A stretch of 37,650 nt of DNA from an uncultured Flavobacteriales bacterium (GTDB lineage: Bacteria > Bacteroidota > Bacteroidia > Flavobacteriales_D > Crocinitomicaceae). The stretch lies in assembly GCA_913056215.1 (NCBI GenBank), contig CAJXMN010000019.1, positions 1-37,650 of the forward strand, in the 5' to 3' direction. The notes beneath the pieces are model-generated. The model had not been told where the DNA came from. It did not search any database and saw only the letters and a list, made by a program, of their open reading frames with translations. The position numbers and the translations under genes were made by a program. Shown piece by piece: positions 17,344 to 25,983 of this stretch (positions within the stretch are counted from its first letter, which is position 1; each line of letters begins with the position of its first letter).

Positions 17344-17775
17344 CTACATGTAGCGAATTTTACATTTTACTTTATTGGATTTTCCCGGTTTCACTTTTAT
17401 TTTAAATTGCGACAAGTCAGGTTTAGACATTCCCGTGTGATAATGGTTTGAGAATCCAAAACCTTCTGTGGGCATTCCAATGAAGTTGTAATCTAATTCG
17501 TCGTTGCTGTTTTCATCATCAACAAATGACAGTCCGTAGGATCCAGAAGGTACGCTGAATTTGAGGTACAATTTCCCATTCTTCACTGCTTTTTTTCTAA
17601 AAACCTTGTTCATTGACGGTTGCTCATTGTCAAAAGACTGTTCATCTTCGAAAAATGAAATAATAATTTGTCCTTTGTCCGACCTTAAATTGGTGACCTC
17701 AACAACTACATCTGTTTGGGCTAATAAAAATGTGCTTGTGAACAGCGCCAACATTGAAATAATTACTTTCATCAT
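17344..17775 (-). CDS. DUF2141 domain secreted protein
   Basis: The 143-residue protein has a signal peptide (MKVIISMLALFTSTFLLAQ) and then the DUF2141 pattern: VVVEVTNLRSDKGQIIISFF, a GSYGLSFVDDENSNDELDYN strand with acidic residues, and GMPTEGFGFSNH. This family is common in Bacteroidota and is predicted to be an extracytoplasmic beta-sandwich. No activity has been assigned. Two adjacent ATG codons (17775 and 17772) both serve the signal peptide. The gene lies 4 bases after the ABC-F stop on the same strand, so it probably shares that transcript. It converges with the lipoprotein gene at 16678-17313; the 30-base gap holds a short palindrome (17323-17337) but no T-tract terminator. Confidence 0.85.
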   Translation of the reverse strand: MMKVIISMLALFTSTFLLAQTDVVVEVTNLRSDKGQIIISFFEDEQSFDNEQPSMNKVFRKKAVKNGKLYLKFSVPSGSYGLSFVDDENSNDELDYNFIGMPTEGFGFSNHYHTGMSKPDLSQFKIKVKPGKSNKVKCKIRYM

Positions 17776-17779
17776 TTTT

Positions 17780-19738
17780 TTAAAGGTTGCTTGTATCCAA
17801 ATTGTCTAGCTCAACGACCTGCTTTTCCCATGTTTCCATCGTCGATTCGAGTTCTTTTTTAAGCTTCTCATACTTCGCTAGGGTATTTGCAGTTTTTTCT
17901 TCATCACTGTAATCCAGGGCCTCCACGATTTTGTCCATGGATGCGATCTCTTTTTCCAGTTCTTCAGTTTTCTCTTCAGCTTTTTTAATCCCGTTTTTAA
18001 GTTTGTTTACGTTTCGCTTTAGTTCTTTTCGCTCCTCGTAGGAGAGTTCCTGTTTGGTATCTTTAGTATTCTTTTCTACTTGTGGTTGAGATGCTTTTTT
18101 CTTTGATTTTTCTGCATAAGCTTGCTCAAAAGCATCGGCCTTTTTCCGTAGATATTCCTGCACCGTATAATGATGAATCTTGAGTTGTTTATTTTCAATA
18201 TCCCAGATACGATTGGTTAAACCATCTAAGAATTCACGGTCGTGTGAAACGATGATAAATGTTCCTTCGTATTGTTGGAGTGCTTGTTTTAAGACGCCCT
18301 TAGATTTTATATCGAGGTGGTTTGTGGGCTCATCCAGGATCAATACGTTTGATGGGCTTAATAATAACTGACAGAGTGCTAGACGTGTTCGTTCACCGCC
18401 GGAGAGCACACTCACTTTTTTATCGACGTCTTCTCCGCTGAATAGGAAAGCTCCCAAAATTGATCGCAATTTTTTACGAATATCTCCTTTGGCGACGTCG
18501 TCAACTGTTTCGTAGACTGTTTTTTCAGGGTTAAGCGTATCAGTTTGATCTTGAGCGAAGTATGTTAATTCTACATTATGACCATATTTCACCGTCCCTT
18601 TGCCGTCCAGCGTTTTCATGATGCGTTTGAGCAGGGTTGATTTTCCCACTCCGTTGGGTCCGAGGAGCGCTATTTTTTCACCGCGTCCGACGGTCAGATT
18701 AATGTCTTTAAACAATAAAAGATCATCGTAGGATTTTCCAAGATCCTCCATTTCAAGTACCCATTTCCCAGGCTGAACACTCAAAGGGAATGTGATCTTC
18801 ATCTTTGCCACTTCATCTGTCTCCACCTCGATCCGTTCCGTTTTTTCTAATTTTTTGATTAGCGACTGTGCCATTGCCGCTTTGTTAGCTTTTGCCCGGA
18901 ATTTATCAATCAGTTCTTCCGTACGTTTAATTTCTTTTTCTTGTTGTTTTTGTGCTTCAAGAAGTTGTTCAATTTCTTCAGCACGTTTTTCTTTATACGT
19001 TGAATAGGCAAACGGAAAGTCCAGAATTTTACCGTTGGTGATTTCCAGGGTTCGTTTTGTAACGTTATCCAGGAAGAGTCGGTCGTGAGAAATAGTGATT
19101 ACAGCCCCTTCGAATTTTTGCAAGTATTGTTCGAGCCATCCAATTGATATAATATCAAGGTGGTTGGTGGGCTCATCTAGTAAAATGATCGATGGGTTAT
19201 TGACGAGTATTTTAGCTAATTCAGCGCGCATTTTCCATCCACCTGAAAATTTATTGAGCGGTTGGTCAAAAACATCATCTTCAAACCCCAGGCCGTGCAA
19301 TGTAGTAGCAATTTTTTCTTCCCATTGATAGCCTTCAAATAATTGGAATTGTTCATTAGCGAAATTCAAGTCATCCAATAGCTGAAGATAAGAATCTGTT
19401 TCGTAGTCGGTGCGTGTTGTTAACTGGTGATTGATATCGTCAATTTGATCGCGTAATTTATTTAAAGTCTCGTTTGAATAGTTGAGGTAATCAAATAGAT
19501 TTTGGTTGGTATCGATGACGATATCTTGTGTCAAAAAACCAACAGTACTTTCTTTTCCACGATGTATACTACCCTCCGTAGGCTTCTCTTGTCCTGATAA
19601 GAGGCGCAACAACGTTGATTTACCGGCTCCATTTTTTCCGACAAGTCCAATTTTGTCGCCTGCGGTGATTTGCAGGTTAACATCTTTAAATAAATAACCT
19701 TGTGGGAGATGAAATCCTAACTGCTCGATTGTAATCAT
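17780..19738 (-). CDS. ABC-F family ribosome-associated ATPase
   Basis: The 652-residue protein has two ABC ATPase domains and no membrane segments, as in the ABC-F (Uup, EttA, YdiF) group that acts on stalled or specialised ribosomes. Domain 1 has LVGKNGAGKSTLLRLL near 33-48, FSGGWKMRAELAKIL and IILLDEPTNHLD. An inter-domain linker at about 240-320 is rich in Glu, Lys and Arg. Domain 2 has LLGPNGVGKSTLL near 358, LSGGERTRLALCQLLL and VLILDEPTNHLD. The last 110 residues are a charged coiled coil like the C-terminal domain of Uup-type members. It has an exact TAnnTTTG box just before the start, giving a nearly leaderless transcript, and the DUF2141 gene follows 4 bases downstream. Nothing marks it as an antibiotic-resistance variant. 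Confidence 0.92.
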   Translation of the reverse strand: MITIEQLGFHLPQGYLFKDVNLQITAGDKIGLVGKNGAGKSTLLRLLSGQEKPTEGSIHRGKESTVGFLTQDIVIDTNQNLFDYLNYSNETLNKLRDQIDDINHQLTTRTDYETDSYLQLLDDLNFANEQFQLFEGYQWEEKIATTLHGLGFEDDVFDQPLNKFSGGWKMRAELAKILVNNPSIILLDEPTNHLDIISIGWLEQYLQKFEGAVITISHDRLFLDNVTKRTLEITNGKILDFPFAYSTYKEKRAEEIEQLLEAQKQQEKEIKRTEELIDKFRAKANKAAMAQSLIKKLEKTERIEVETDEVAKMKITFPLSVQPGKWVLEMEDLGKSYDDLLLFKDINLTVGRGEKIALLGPNGVGKSTLLKRIMKTLDGKGTVKYGHNVELTYFAQDQTDTLNPEKTVYETVDDVAKGDIRKKLRSILGAFLFSGEDVDKKVSVLSGGERTRLALCQLLLSPSNVLILDEPTNHLDIKSKGVLKQALQQYEGTFIIVSHDREFLDGLTNRIWDIENKQLKIHHYTVQEYLRKKADAFEQAYAEKSKKKASQPQVEKNTKDTKQELSYEERKELKRNVNKLKNGIKKAEEKTEELEKEIASMDKIVEALDYSDEEKTANTLAKYEKLKKELESTMETWEKQVVELDNLDTSNL

Positions 19739-19742
19739 GCTG

Positions 19743-19773
19743 CAAAATTACGAAAGTCTTCTAAGTTCGGAAA
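19743..19773 (-). promoter_or_regulatory. Candidate promoter of the ABC-F gene
   Basis: On the minus strand TAATTTTG (19750-19743) sits 4 bases before the ATG at 19738, in the arrangement TAnnTTTGCnnCATG often seen at nearly leaderless Bacteroidota genes. About 19 bases upstream there is only a weak TTTC at the -33 position. The rest of 19774-19925 shows nothing I can call. Confidence 0.35.
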
Positions 19774-19925
19774 TGAAAAGTGGTCTTATCTGTGAATTCA
19801 AAAACCATGAGGATTATTACAGGTTCAGGTTATTGGGCTATCAAGCTAGGTCGTAAAAACTAGCATGATCTTAATGCAGACACTTTTATATTATGAGTTA
19901 TATGCAAACACGGGGATCTAAAAGT

Positions 19926-19959
19926 AAAAAGAGGGAGATCTAACAGACTCCCTCTTTTT
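19926..19959 (-). terminator. Rho-independent terminator of the duplicated-domain lipoprotein gene
   Basis: A perfect 12-base stem pairs 19926-19937 (AAAAAGAGGGAG) with 19948-19959 (CTCCCTCTTTTT), with a 10-base loop. On the minus strand the second arm ends in a T-run, as expected for an intrinsic terminator. It lies 28 bases past the stop of the lipoprotein gene at 19987. The A/T flanks make it symmetric, but no gene enters from the other side. Confidence 0.85.
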
Positions 19960-19986
19960 TGCGCTATTTTGGAAATTAATGAGTGA

Positions 19987-20997
19987 TTAGTTAGCAAATC
20001 CACCAAGTACAACATAGGTTGTAGGATCAGTGGTGTCAATCGCTTGTAGTGGATCGTGAACTACGAAAAATGCGTCATAGTTTGCCGTTAAATCGGCATA
20101 GGACATTCCACTGAACTGGTTGTTATATGCCGTCATACCGTTGCCATCGATTGTAATAGCAAGAACGTTTCCATTGGGCGTTTCGTCATAAGGAGTGCCG
20201 TTTGGTGTGTTTGATGGATCCGCTTGATCGTGAGCGTGAACCATGTAGGTTTCACCATCTATGGAATTCATGAGTGCTACAGAAACGCGGCTCGTTCCAT
20301 CCGCAAGTTCTTGAATTTTTAACATCGCACTAAGATCGTTTGTGTGCGAACCATCATATTCGTATGAAGGATCAACTTGACCGGTATTAAAATCGTAATT
20401 ATAAGACATGGATGAAAAATTCGTTGGAGTTTGTTCCCGAGCGAATGAGCCTACTATCAGATAAGTTGAGATATCTGCAGTATTAATAGCTTGTAAAGGG
20501 TCGTGCACTACGAAAAAGCCTTCATAATCGCTAATAATACTCGAATAGGACATCGAAACCGTTTGAGAAACAGTGACTTCACCTCCATTACCGTTTGCCG
20601 TTTGGACAAAAACGTTGCCGTTTGGTGTTTCATCATAAGGTGTTCCGTTTGGTGTGTTGGAGGGATCTGCCGCGTCATGAGCATGAACCATGTACGTTTC
20701 TCCATCGACAGTGTTGGTTAACTTGACACTGATTTTCGTTTCATTTGCAGCTAGTTCCTCTACAGTCATAGTTGCTGCGACATTATCCATATGTTTTCCA
20801 TTATAGGCTTCTGATGCCACAACTTGACCGTTGTTAAATTCGTATTCATAAGAAGAACTCTGCATCTCAGTGTTGGTATCTGAATTAGGATCTGTTTCAG
20901 GCTCATTTTCTTCTTTTTTGCATCCTCCGAATATGAGTCCAGTTGAAACTGTAAGAATGGTTAATGCGTAAACGGGTTTTAACATTTGTTTTTTCAT
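19987..20997 (-). CDS. Lipoprotein with two near-identical HxH repeats
   Basis: The 336-residue protein has a lipoprotein signal with the lipidated cysteine at residue 26 (LIFGGC), followed by KKEENEPETD, an acidic stretch compatible with surface export. The rest is two copies of a domain of roughly 140 residues (about 47-190 and 195-336). Each copy has a Y-x-Y/N-F-NTGQV-type opening, then GETYMVHAHD, ADPSNTPNGTPYDETPNGNV and FFVVHDPLQAI, ending TYLIVGSFA or TYVVLGGFA. The HAHD motif and the VVHD strand recall Cu/Zn superoxide dismutase or CHRD-type beta-sandwiches, but I cannot confirm either family. It is flanked by a candidate promoter and a strong terminator, so it is probably monocistronic. 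Function unknown. Confidence 0.75.
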   Translation of the reverse strand: MKKQMLKPVYALTILTVSTGLIFGGCKKEENEPETDPNSDTNTEMQSSSYEYEFNNGQVVASEAYNGKHMDNVAATMTVEELAANETKISVKLTNTVDGETYMVHAHDAADPSNTPNGTPYDETPNGNVFVQTANGNGGEVTVSQTVSMSYSSIISDYEGFFVVHDPLQAINTADISTYLIVGSFAREQTPTNFSSMSYNYDFNTGQVDPSYEYDGSHTNDLSAMLKIQELADGTSRVSVALMNSIDGETYMVHAHDQADPSNTPNGTPYDETPNGNVLAITIDGNGMTAYNNQFSGMSYADLTANYDAFFVVHDPLQAIDTTDPTTYVVLGGFAN

Positions 20998-21114
20998 AAT
21001 AACTATTTTTGTGTTTGCCCTACTTACGTTGTTAAAACCAGATTGGATTTCGCTGGCGTAAAAAAAGTAGTATTACTCAATGATGAGATTTCGATTTGGT
21101 AGAGTTTTTTTAGC

Positions 21115-21150
21115 CAAAACTATTCCTTTATAGTTGAAAAGCACGTCAAA
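21115..21150 (-). promoter_or_regulatory. Candidate promoter of the duplicated-domain lipoprotein gene
   Basis: On the minus strand TAGTTTTG (21122-21115) is an exact TAnnTTTG box, with TTTG at 21150-21147 upstream. The 24-base spacing is longer than usual, and the leader to 20997 would be about 110 bases, so this is tentative. Confidence 0.3.
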
Positions 21151-21236
21151 TTGGAAAAGTTTACTTCATTCAAATTGATCCTATAAAGCAATATATACAT
21201 ACAACCCAGGTTCTGTCAACATTAGATCACTCGATG

Positions 21237-21617
21237 TTATTCGTTTTTAGGAAGAGTTGCCGTGTTGCTCCAATAAATTTTAATGATTTCAGCCAGATCA
21301 TATAATTTAAAAATGTCGTCAGGCTTTATAAAGTATGAGCTTGTTTGCCCTCTGTAGGCCTTTAGGATGTCCTCTTTTCTGTTGGGGGTAGATAAAATGA
21401 GTACTGGAATATGTTTTGTGCTGGGTGTTGATTTAATTGTTTTGAGCGCTTCATGACCATCTATCACTAGCATATTGATATCCATCAGAATTAAATCTGG
21501 GGTATCAGTTTCACGGTAAGGTCCTGCTTTTTTTAAGAACTGAATTGCCTCGGCTCCATTTTGAACGTGGTGAAAGGTGGATAAAAATGACTGATCTTCA
21601 AGTGCTTCTTGAATCAA
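21237..21617 (-). CDS. Rcp1-type response regulator with interrupted start
   Basis: This single-domain receiver resembles Rcp1/CheY-like regulators paired with PAS/GAF kinases. The visible open frame from a TTG at 21617 gives 126 residues with the phospho-acceptor Asp46 (LILMDINM), the conserved switch segment LILSTP, Lys98 (YFIKPDD) and a family-typical ending (IYWSNTATLP). The frame upstream of the TTG also encodes receiver sequence, LAILLVENNQDDALL, which is strand 1 and the acidic metal pocket, so the TTG cannot be the ancestral start. An ATG at 21674-21672, overlapping the kinase gene, would start the protein properly, but its fourth codon is TAG (21665-21663). Read with one amino acid there, the product is 145 residues, the normal length. 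It may be a pseudogene or use an unusual start. Confidence 0.75.
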   Translation of the reverse strand: MIQEALEDQSFLSTFHHVQNGAEAIQFLKKAGPYRETDTPDLILMDINMLVIDGHEALKTIKSTPSTKHIPVLILSTPNRKEDILKAYRGQTSSYFIKPDDIFKLYDLAEIIKIYWSNTATLPKNE

Positions 21618-21639
21618 TAAAGCATCGTCTTGATTGTTT

Positions 21640-24600
21640 TCAACTAATAGGATGGCTAATTTCTATTTCTTCATGTATATTATTTTTAGGTAGTGTAAAT
21701 TTAAAGATAGTACCTTGAGGCTTATTTTTTTCAAACCAAATTTTTCCGTCGTATGCGGTGACGATTTTTTTGCACGTAGCTAAGCCAATTCCAGTTCCGC
21801 TATATTGACTATTGGAATGTAAACGTTTGAAGATTTCAAATACCTTTTTCTCATGTTCAGGTTTTATTCCTATTCCATTATCAGCAACGCTAAACGTCCA
21901 GAAATATTCATGCTCGACAGCATCAACTTTTATTGTTGCCATTTGATCTGTAGGTTGATATTTTATTGCATTATCAATGAGGTTGGAAAAAAGTTGAATA
22001 AATGAAGAGGCATCCCCTTTTACATTGGGTAAATCTGATTTATAGAATTGCACTACATTGGAGTTTTCGTCTTGTTGATAATTTGAAAAAATAGATGTTA
22101 TGAGTTTGTCTAAATCCACCTCCTCGTCTCCTACTGTTCCCGTTTTTGAAAAATCTAATATGTCTGCTATCAAACTTTTCATTCTCATAGAGCTATCGAA
22201 TGCTTTATCGATATAAGATTCGACTTTTTCGCTCAATTCGTGATGATGTTTTTTTTGTATCACGGATAAGTAGGTAGATATTCCTCTGAGTGGCTCTTTG
22301 AGATCATGAGCAGCAATATGTGCAAATTGCTCGAGTTCATTATTTTGTTGCTCTAGTTTCGATTGAATCGATTTGATATAACTGATGTCTGTTGCTGCAA
22401 AAAGGAATCCATTCGTTTGAGCATCAGTATTGATTTCCGAAACGGAAAGCAGGGCCGTTATGGGTGGTTTGTTTTTACTGTTGATTTTCCATTCTCGAAA
22501 TCGATTTTGATCTGACGAGGCAAGTGTTTTTAGTATTTGTTGATCTCCTAAATTTGATTGTGCTTCATCTTTGATGTTTAAAACGACCTCGTCCCATTCT
22601 TTCTTAGAAAAGAACAAATCACTTATTTTTTGACCTTTCACGTCCTCATTTCCGAAGCCCAAGAGCATTTCAGTTCCTATATTCACATTGAGAATCTCAC
22701 CCTTTTTATTTGTTGCTATTAGTGCCACTTCAGTGGTTGCATCCATAATAGCTTTGTTTTCTGCCAGGGATGACTTTAATTTAAATTCTGCCTGTTTCCG
22801 CTTGGAAATATCGATGATTTGTGAAATAAAATACAAAATACCACCCTGCTTATTTCGAACCATTGAAACGGCTAGTAAAATATATACAATATGCCCTTTT
22901 TTATGGAAGTACCGCTTTTCCATGTGGTAATAATCCCTCTCATCGTTGACTAATTCTTCCAGGTATTTTAAATCGATATTTAGATCGTCAGGGTGTGTAA
23001 TATCCTGAAAAGTCAATTTTTTTAGTTCATCTTCGGTGTAGCCAACAATGTCACAGACTTTAGAGTTAACTTCCATCCATTGACCATTTTCATTCAGTAT
23101 AGCCATCCCAATACCAGCATTTTCAAAATTACCGCGAAATGCGGCTTCACTAATTCTTAACTTTTCTTCTTTTCGTTTTCTTTCCGTTATATCTTGGTGA
23201 GTACCGTACATCATTAAAGGTTCACCATCAGTGGTCCATTCGAAGACTTTACCTCGATCTAGGACCCAAACCCAATGACCATCTTTATGCTTTACACGTG
23301 CTTCTACTTCATAAAACTCATCTTTTTTTTCAAAGCAAGCCTTGAGCTTTTCGTTCGATTCTGGCAAATCATCAGGGTGCACGATGTTCAGCCAAGTGTT
23401 AATACTGACGGGCTGCAGTTCACTCAGTGAATAGCCAGCGATTGCGGCCCAGCGTTCATTGAAATACGTTTCACCTGTTTGAATATTCCATTCCCACGTA
23501 CCGACATTGGTGCCTTTTAAAACAGATTCGTACCTTCTTCTGTGATCAATGATTTCTTGAACGGGCCAACCTTCTGGAATAATGTAAATTACATCTCCCC
23601 GTTCGTTGAACAGAGGTTTAAGACTAAACAGAATAGTTAATGGTGTTTGATTGGCTGTCCAGACAACTACCTCATATTTAACAGGTTTCCCAGATAGTGC
23701 TACTTGAAAGTTATCCTTCAGTTCTTCCTGTGATTCAGAAGAAATTTGCCACCAATAGCAATCCCAAAAATACTTTCCGATTACCTCTTCTTTCTCTAAA
23801 TCGGACATTTCTAAGGCGGTGTCATTGACCTCAAGTAACACGCCGTCCGTATCAAGAAACCCCATGAATGAGAACGATGAATTAAATATCCCCTTAAATT
23901 TGAGTTCGTCTTCCTTTATAGACGTTATGTCCTGAAAGCTCCCAACTATTTTGTTGCCAACTTTTCTTCCTGTACTTCTTACCCATTTCTCATTGCCATT
24001 GGCGGTTATAAGGATACATTCCGTATCGAATGATTCTTCTTTCTTAATGGCTCTTTGAATCAAATCGCTTAGATGGTCTTTATAATCTGGATGGTAAAAA
24101 TTTAAACCATTTGTTTTATTGTGATCAAAACCTAAAGGGACTTCGTGAATGTCGTAAACAACCTTACTCCACGTTGTTTTATTGGTGACTATATCTAACT
24201 CCCAAGTGCCGATCCGATTAGCTTCTTCCATAAGTTTCGACAAGGCATTACTCCTTTGAAGTGCTGCATTCTTCGATTGAAGCGTTAATTTAGATTTTCT
24301 TAATTCTAATAGATGAATGGCTTGTTTCGCGAGTTTTTTTAAAAGCTCGAGCTGTTCGTTAGTGATCTTTTTTGGTGAATGATCAATGATACATAGTGAG
24401 CCTATAGTGTAGCCGTTTTGGTTTGTTAAAGGGATGCCAGCGTAAAATACGACGAATGGTTCTCCCGTCGTGAAGGGGTTGGTAGAGAATCGATCATCTT
24501 TTCGGGCATCCTCAATGATCAAAGGTTCGCCGTTATTTTTTATGGTATGAGCACAAAATGAAAATTTTCTCGGTGTCTCGCGAGTGTCGAGACCTTGATG

Positions 24601-24768
24601 TGAAAGGAACCATTGTTTGTCTTCCGTAATAAAGCTTATCAATGCTATTTTTGTCCCACAAACCTGAGCGGCCATTGATGTAATAAAGTCAAAATCTTCA
24701 TCTTCTGGTTGCCCTATGATCTGGTAGGCTTCTAGTTCTCTCAGCCTGTCTTTTTCACTATTTGTCAT
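21640..24768 (-). CDS. Soluble GAF/multi-PAS sensor histidine kinase
   Basis: The 1042-residue kinase has no membrane segment. Residues of about 20-160 form a GAF domain (FSFCAHTIKNNGEPLIIEDA, then AGIPLTNQNGYTIGSLCIID). Five PAS-type modules follow at roughly 175-285, 285-410, 412-535, 540-665 and 670-800; several end in the PAC-type words GSFQDIT, GTHQDITERKR and QIIDISKRK. A dimerisation/phosphoacceptor domain has AAHDLKEPLRG with His821, and the ATPase domain has the N box (NLIDNAIKY near 929), DNGIGI (963-968) and GTGIGLA. The C-terminus overlaps the coding frame of the adjacent response regulator, which is its likely partner. Relatives sense light, redox or small ligands, but no cofactor-binding residue can be assigned here. 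The N-terminal MTNSEKDRLRELEAYQI is the usual start of this GAF class. Confidence 0.93.
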   Translation of the reverse strand: MTNSEKDRLRELEAYQIIGQPEDEDFDFITSMAAQVCGTKIALISFITEDKQWFLSHQGLDTRETPRKFSFCAHTIKNNGEPLIIEDARKDDRFSTNPFTTGEPFVVFYAGIPLTNQNGYTIGSLCIIDHSPKKITNEQLELLKKLAKQAIHLLELRKSKLTLQSKNAALQRSNALSKLMEEANRIGTWELDIVTNKTTWSKVVYDIHEVPLGFDHNKTNGLNFYHPDYKDHLSDLIQRAIKKEESFDTECILITANGNEKWVRSTGRKVGNKIVGSFQDITSIKEDELKFKGIFNSSFSFMGFLDTDGVLLEVNDTALEMSDLEKEEVIGKYFWDCYWWQISSESQEELKDNFQVALSGKPVKYEVVVWTANQTPLTILFSLKPLFNERGDVIYIIPEGWPVQEIIDHRRRYESVLKGTNVGTWEWNIQTGETYFNERWAAIAGYSLSELQPVSINTWLNIVHPDDLPESNEKLKACFEKKDEFYEVEARVKHKDGHWVWVLDRGKVFEWTTDGEPLMMYGTHQDITERKRKEEKLRISEAAFRGNFENAGIGMAILNENGQWMEVNSKVCDIVGYTEDELKKLTFQDITHPDDLNIDLKYLEELVNDERDYYHMEKRYFHKKGHIVYILLAVSMVRNKQGGILYFISQIIDISKRKQAEFKLKSSLAENKAIMDATTEVALIATNKKGEILNVNIGTEMLLGFGNEDVKGQKISDLFFSKKEWDEVVLNIKDEAQSNLGDQQILKTLASSDQNRFREWKINSKNKPPITALLSVSEINTDAQTNGFLFAATDISYIKSIQSKLEQQNNELEQFAHIAAHDLKEPLRGISTYLSVIQKKHHHELSEKVESYIDKAFDSSMRMKSLIADILDFSKTGTVGDEEVDLDKLITSIFSNYQQDENSNVVQFYKSDLPNVKGDASSFIQLFSNLIDNAIKYQPTDQMATIKVDAVEHEYFWTFSVADNGIGIKPEHEKKVFEIFKRLHSNSQYSGTGIGLATCKKIVTAYDGKIWFEKNKPQGTIFKFTLPKNNIHEEIEISHPIS

Positions 24769-25009
24769 TGATTATATCTTACAATTGAGGTCAGTCCTTT
24801 AAAGCATAGACTTGGCGATTAATCAATTAGCGTAAAGTTATGACCTTTTCAAACCAAATTTAAATAATTTTTTTGTAAAATATAGACTATATTCATCTAT
24901 TCAGAGGACTGCTGTGTTTATCAATATTAGGCTGTTTAAAAATATTCTACAAGAATGACAGATGAACCCTCGCTTTGACGATTTTTGTTAGAACCCAAAA
25001 TGTGTAATT

Positions 25010-25972
25010 ATGCGTGTTTTAATTTTGATGATTGTCGTTCTTTTTACAGTTACGGCTTGTGTGCCTGCCAAGCAGTATAATGATTTACTTGCTAAAGAAA
25101 AGGCGTGTAATGAGGAACTCGAGAAGTATAAAACATCTTCCTTAGATGCTGAAGCGAAAGTAAAAACGTTGGAGGCTCAGCAAGAGATCATGTCAAAAGA
25201 TATCGATCAGTTGAAGACGGATACTGCCGAACTAGGAAAAAAGTACCGATCGATGCAAGCGCAATATCAGAAAGCCACTCAAATCAGTTCATCCATTGAG
25301 AAGGAGATGGATCGTATAAAAAATGATGACGCGCAACAGCTGGCTCGTATGCGCTCTGAATTGGAATCTAAAATTATCGAAACACAGCGAAAAGAAGATG
25401 AGCTCATGGCGTTGGAGCGAGAACTGAAAAACAAACAACGGCTATTGGTTGACCGCGAGCGACGTGTAGAAGAACTGGAAGCAATGATAGCACGCAAAGA
25501 TGAAGCTGTAAAACAATTGGAACGGAAAGTGGCACAAGCGCTGCGCGGTTTTAAGGATAAAGGACTAAGCGTAGAAGAGCGCGATGGGAAAATTTATGTA
25601 AGCTTGGAAGCCAAACTTCTATTTGCGTCTGGTAGTACAAGTGTAGAACCTGAGGGGCAGAAAGCAGTCATTCAATTGGCGAAAGCGATTAAAGGAGATG
25701 ACGATTTAGAAATTATCGTTGAAGGTCATACGGATTCAGACCCTCTGGCCAGTCGATCTCATCCGAAAGACAACTGGGAATTATCTGTGTTGAGGGCGAC
25801 CTCCGTTGTAAATATCATGATTGATAATACCGACATTAACCCAGAAATTCTCGCAGCTTCAGGGCGTTCGAAATACCATCCTGTGGATGAGTTTGACAAA
25901 GCGAAAAATCGCCGTATTGAGGTGATTATTGCTCCAAATCTGGATGAGTTGTTCCAGATGATCTCTGAGTAG
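25010..25972 (+). CDS. OmpA-like peptidoglycan-binding lipoprotein with coiled coil
   Basis: The 320-residue protein has a lipoprotein signal (MRVLILMIVVLFTVTAC) with lipidated Cys17. The next residues (VPAKQYND) lack an acidic export cluster, so it most likely faces the periplasm from the outer membrane. Residues of about 25-185 are a charged heptad-like coiled coil (Glu, Lys, Gln and Arg rich). The C-terminal 130 residues are an OmpA/MotB domain: LLFASGSTSVEPEG, IIVEGHTDSDPL, WELSVLRATSVV and KAKNRRIEVII, which binds diaminopimelate in peptidoglycan. It would tether the envelope. It is followed 11 bases later by the YfhO-like gene, so the two may be cotranscribed. The start is the only one that gives a lipobox. 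Confidence 0.9.
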   Translation: MRVLILMIVVLFTVTACVPAKQYNDLLAKEKACNEELEKYKTSSLDAEAKVKTLEAQQEIMSKDIDQLKTDTAELGKKYRSMQAQYQKATQISSSIEKEMDRIKNDDAQQLARMRSELESKIIETQRKEDELMALERELKNKQRLLVDRERRVEELEAMIARKDEAVKQLERKVAQALRGFKDKGLSVEERDGKIYVSLEAKLLFASGSTSVEPEGQKAVIQLAKAIKGDDDLEIIVEGHTDSDPLASRSHPKDNWELSVLRATSVVNIMIDNTDINPEILAASGRSKYHPVDEFDKAKNRRIEVIIAPNLDELFQMISE

Positions 25973-25983
25973 AGAAACATATA

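Noticed and set aside
24769-25009. The divergent space between the histidine kinase and OmpA-like genes searched for promoters and RNA genes
   Set aside because: Only near matches to a -7 box and an 8-base GATTAATC palindrome were seen; neither is convincing.
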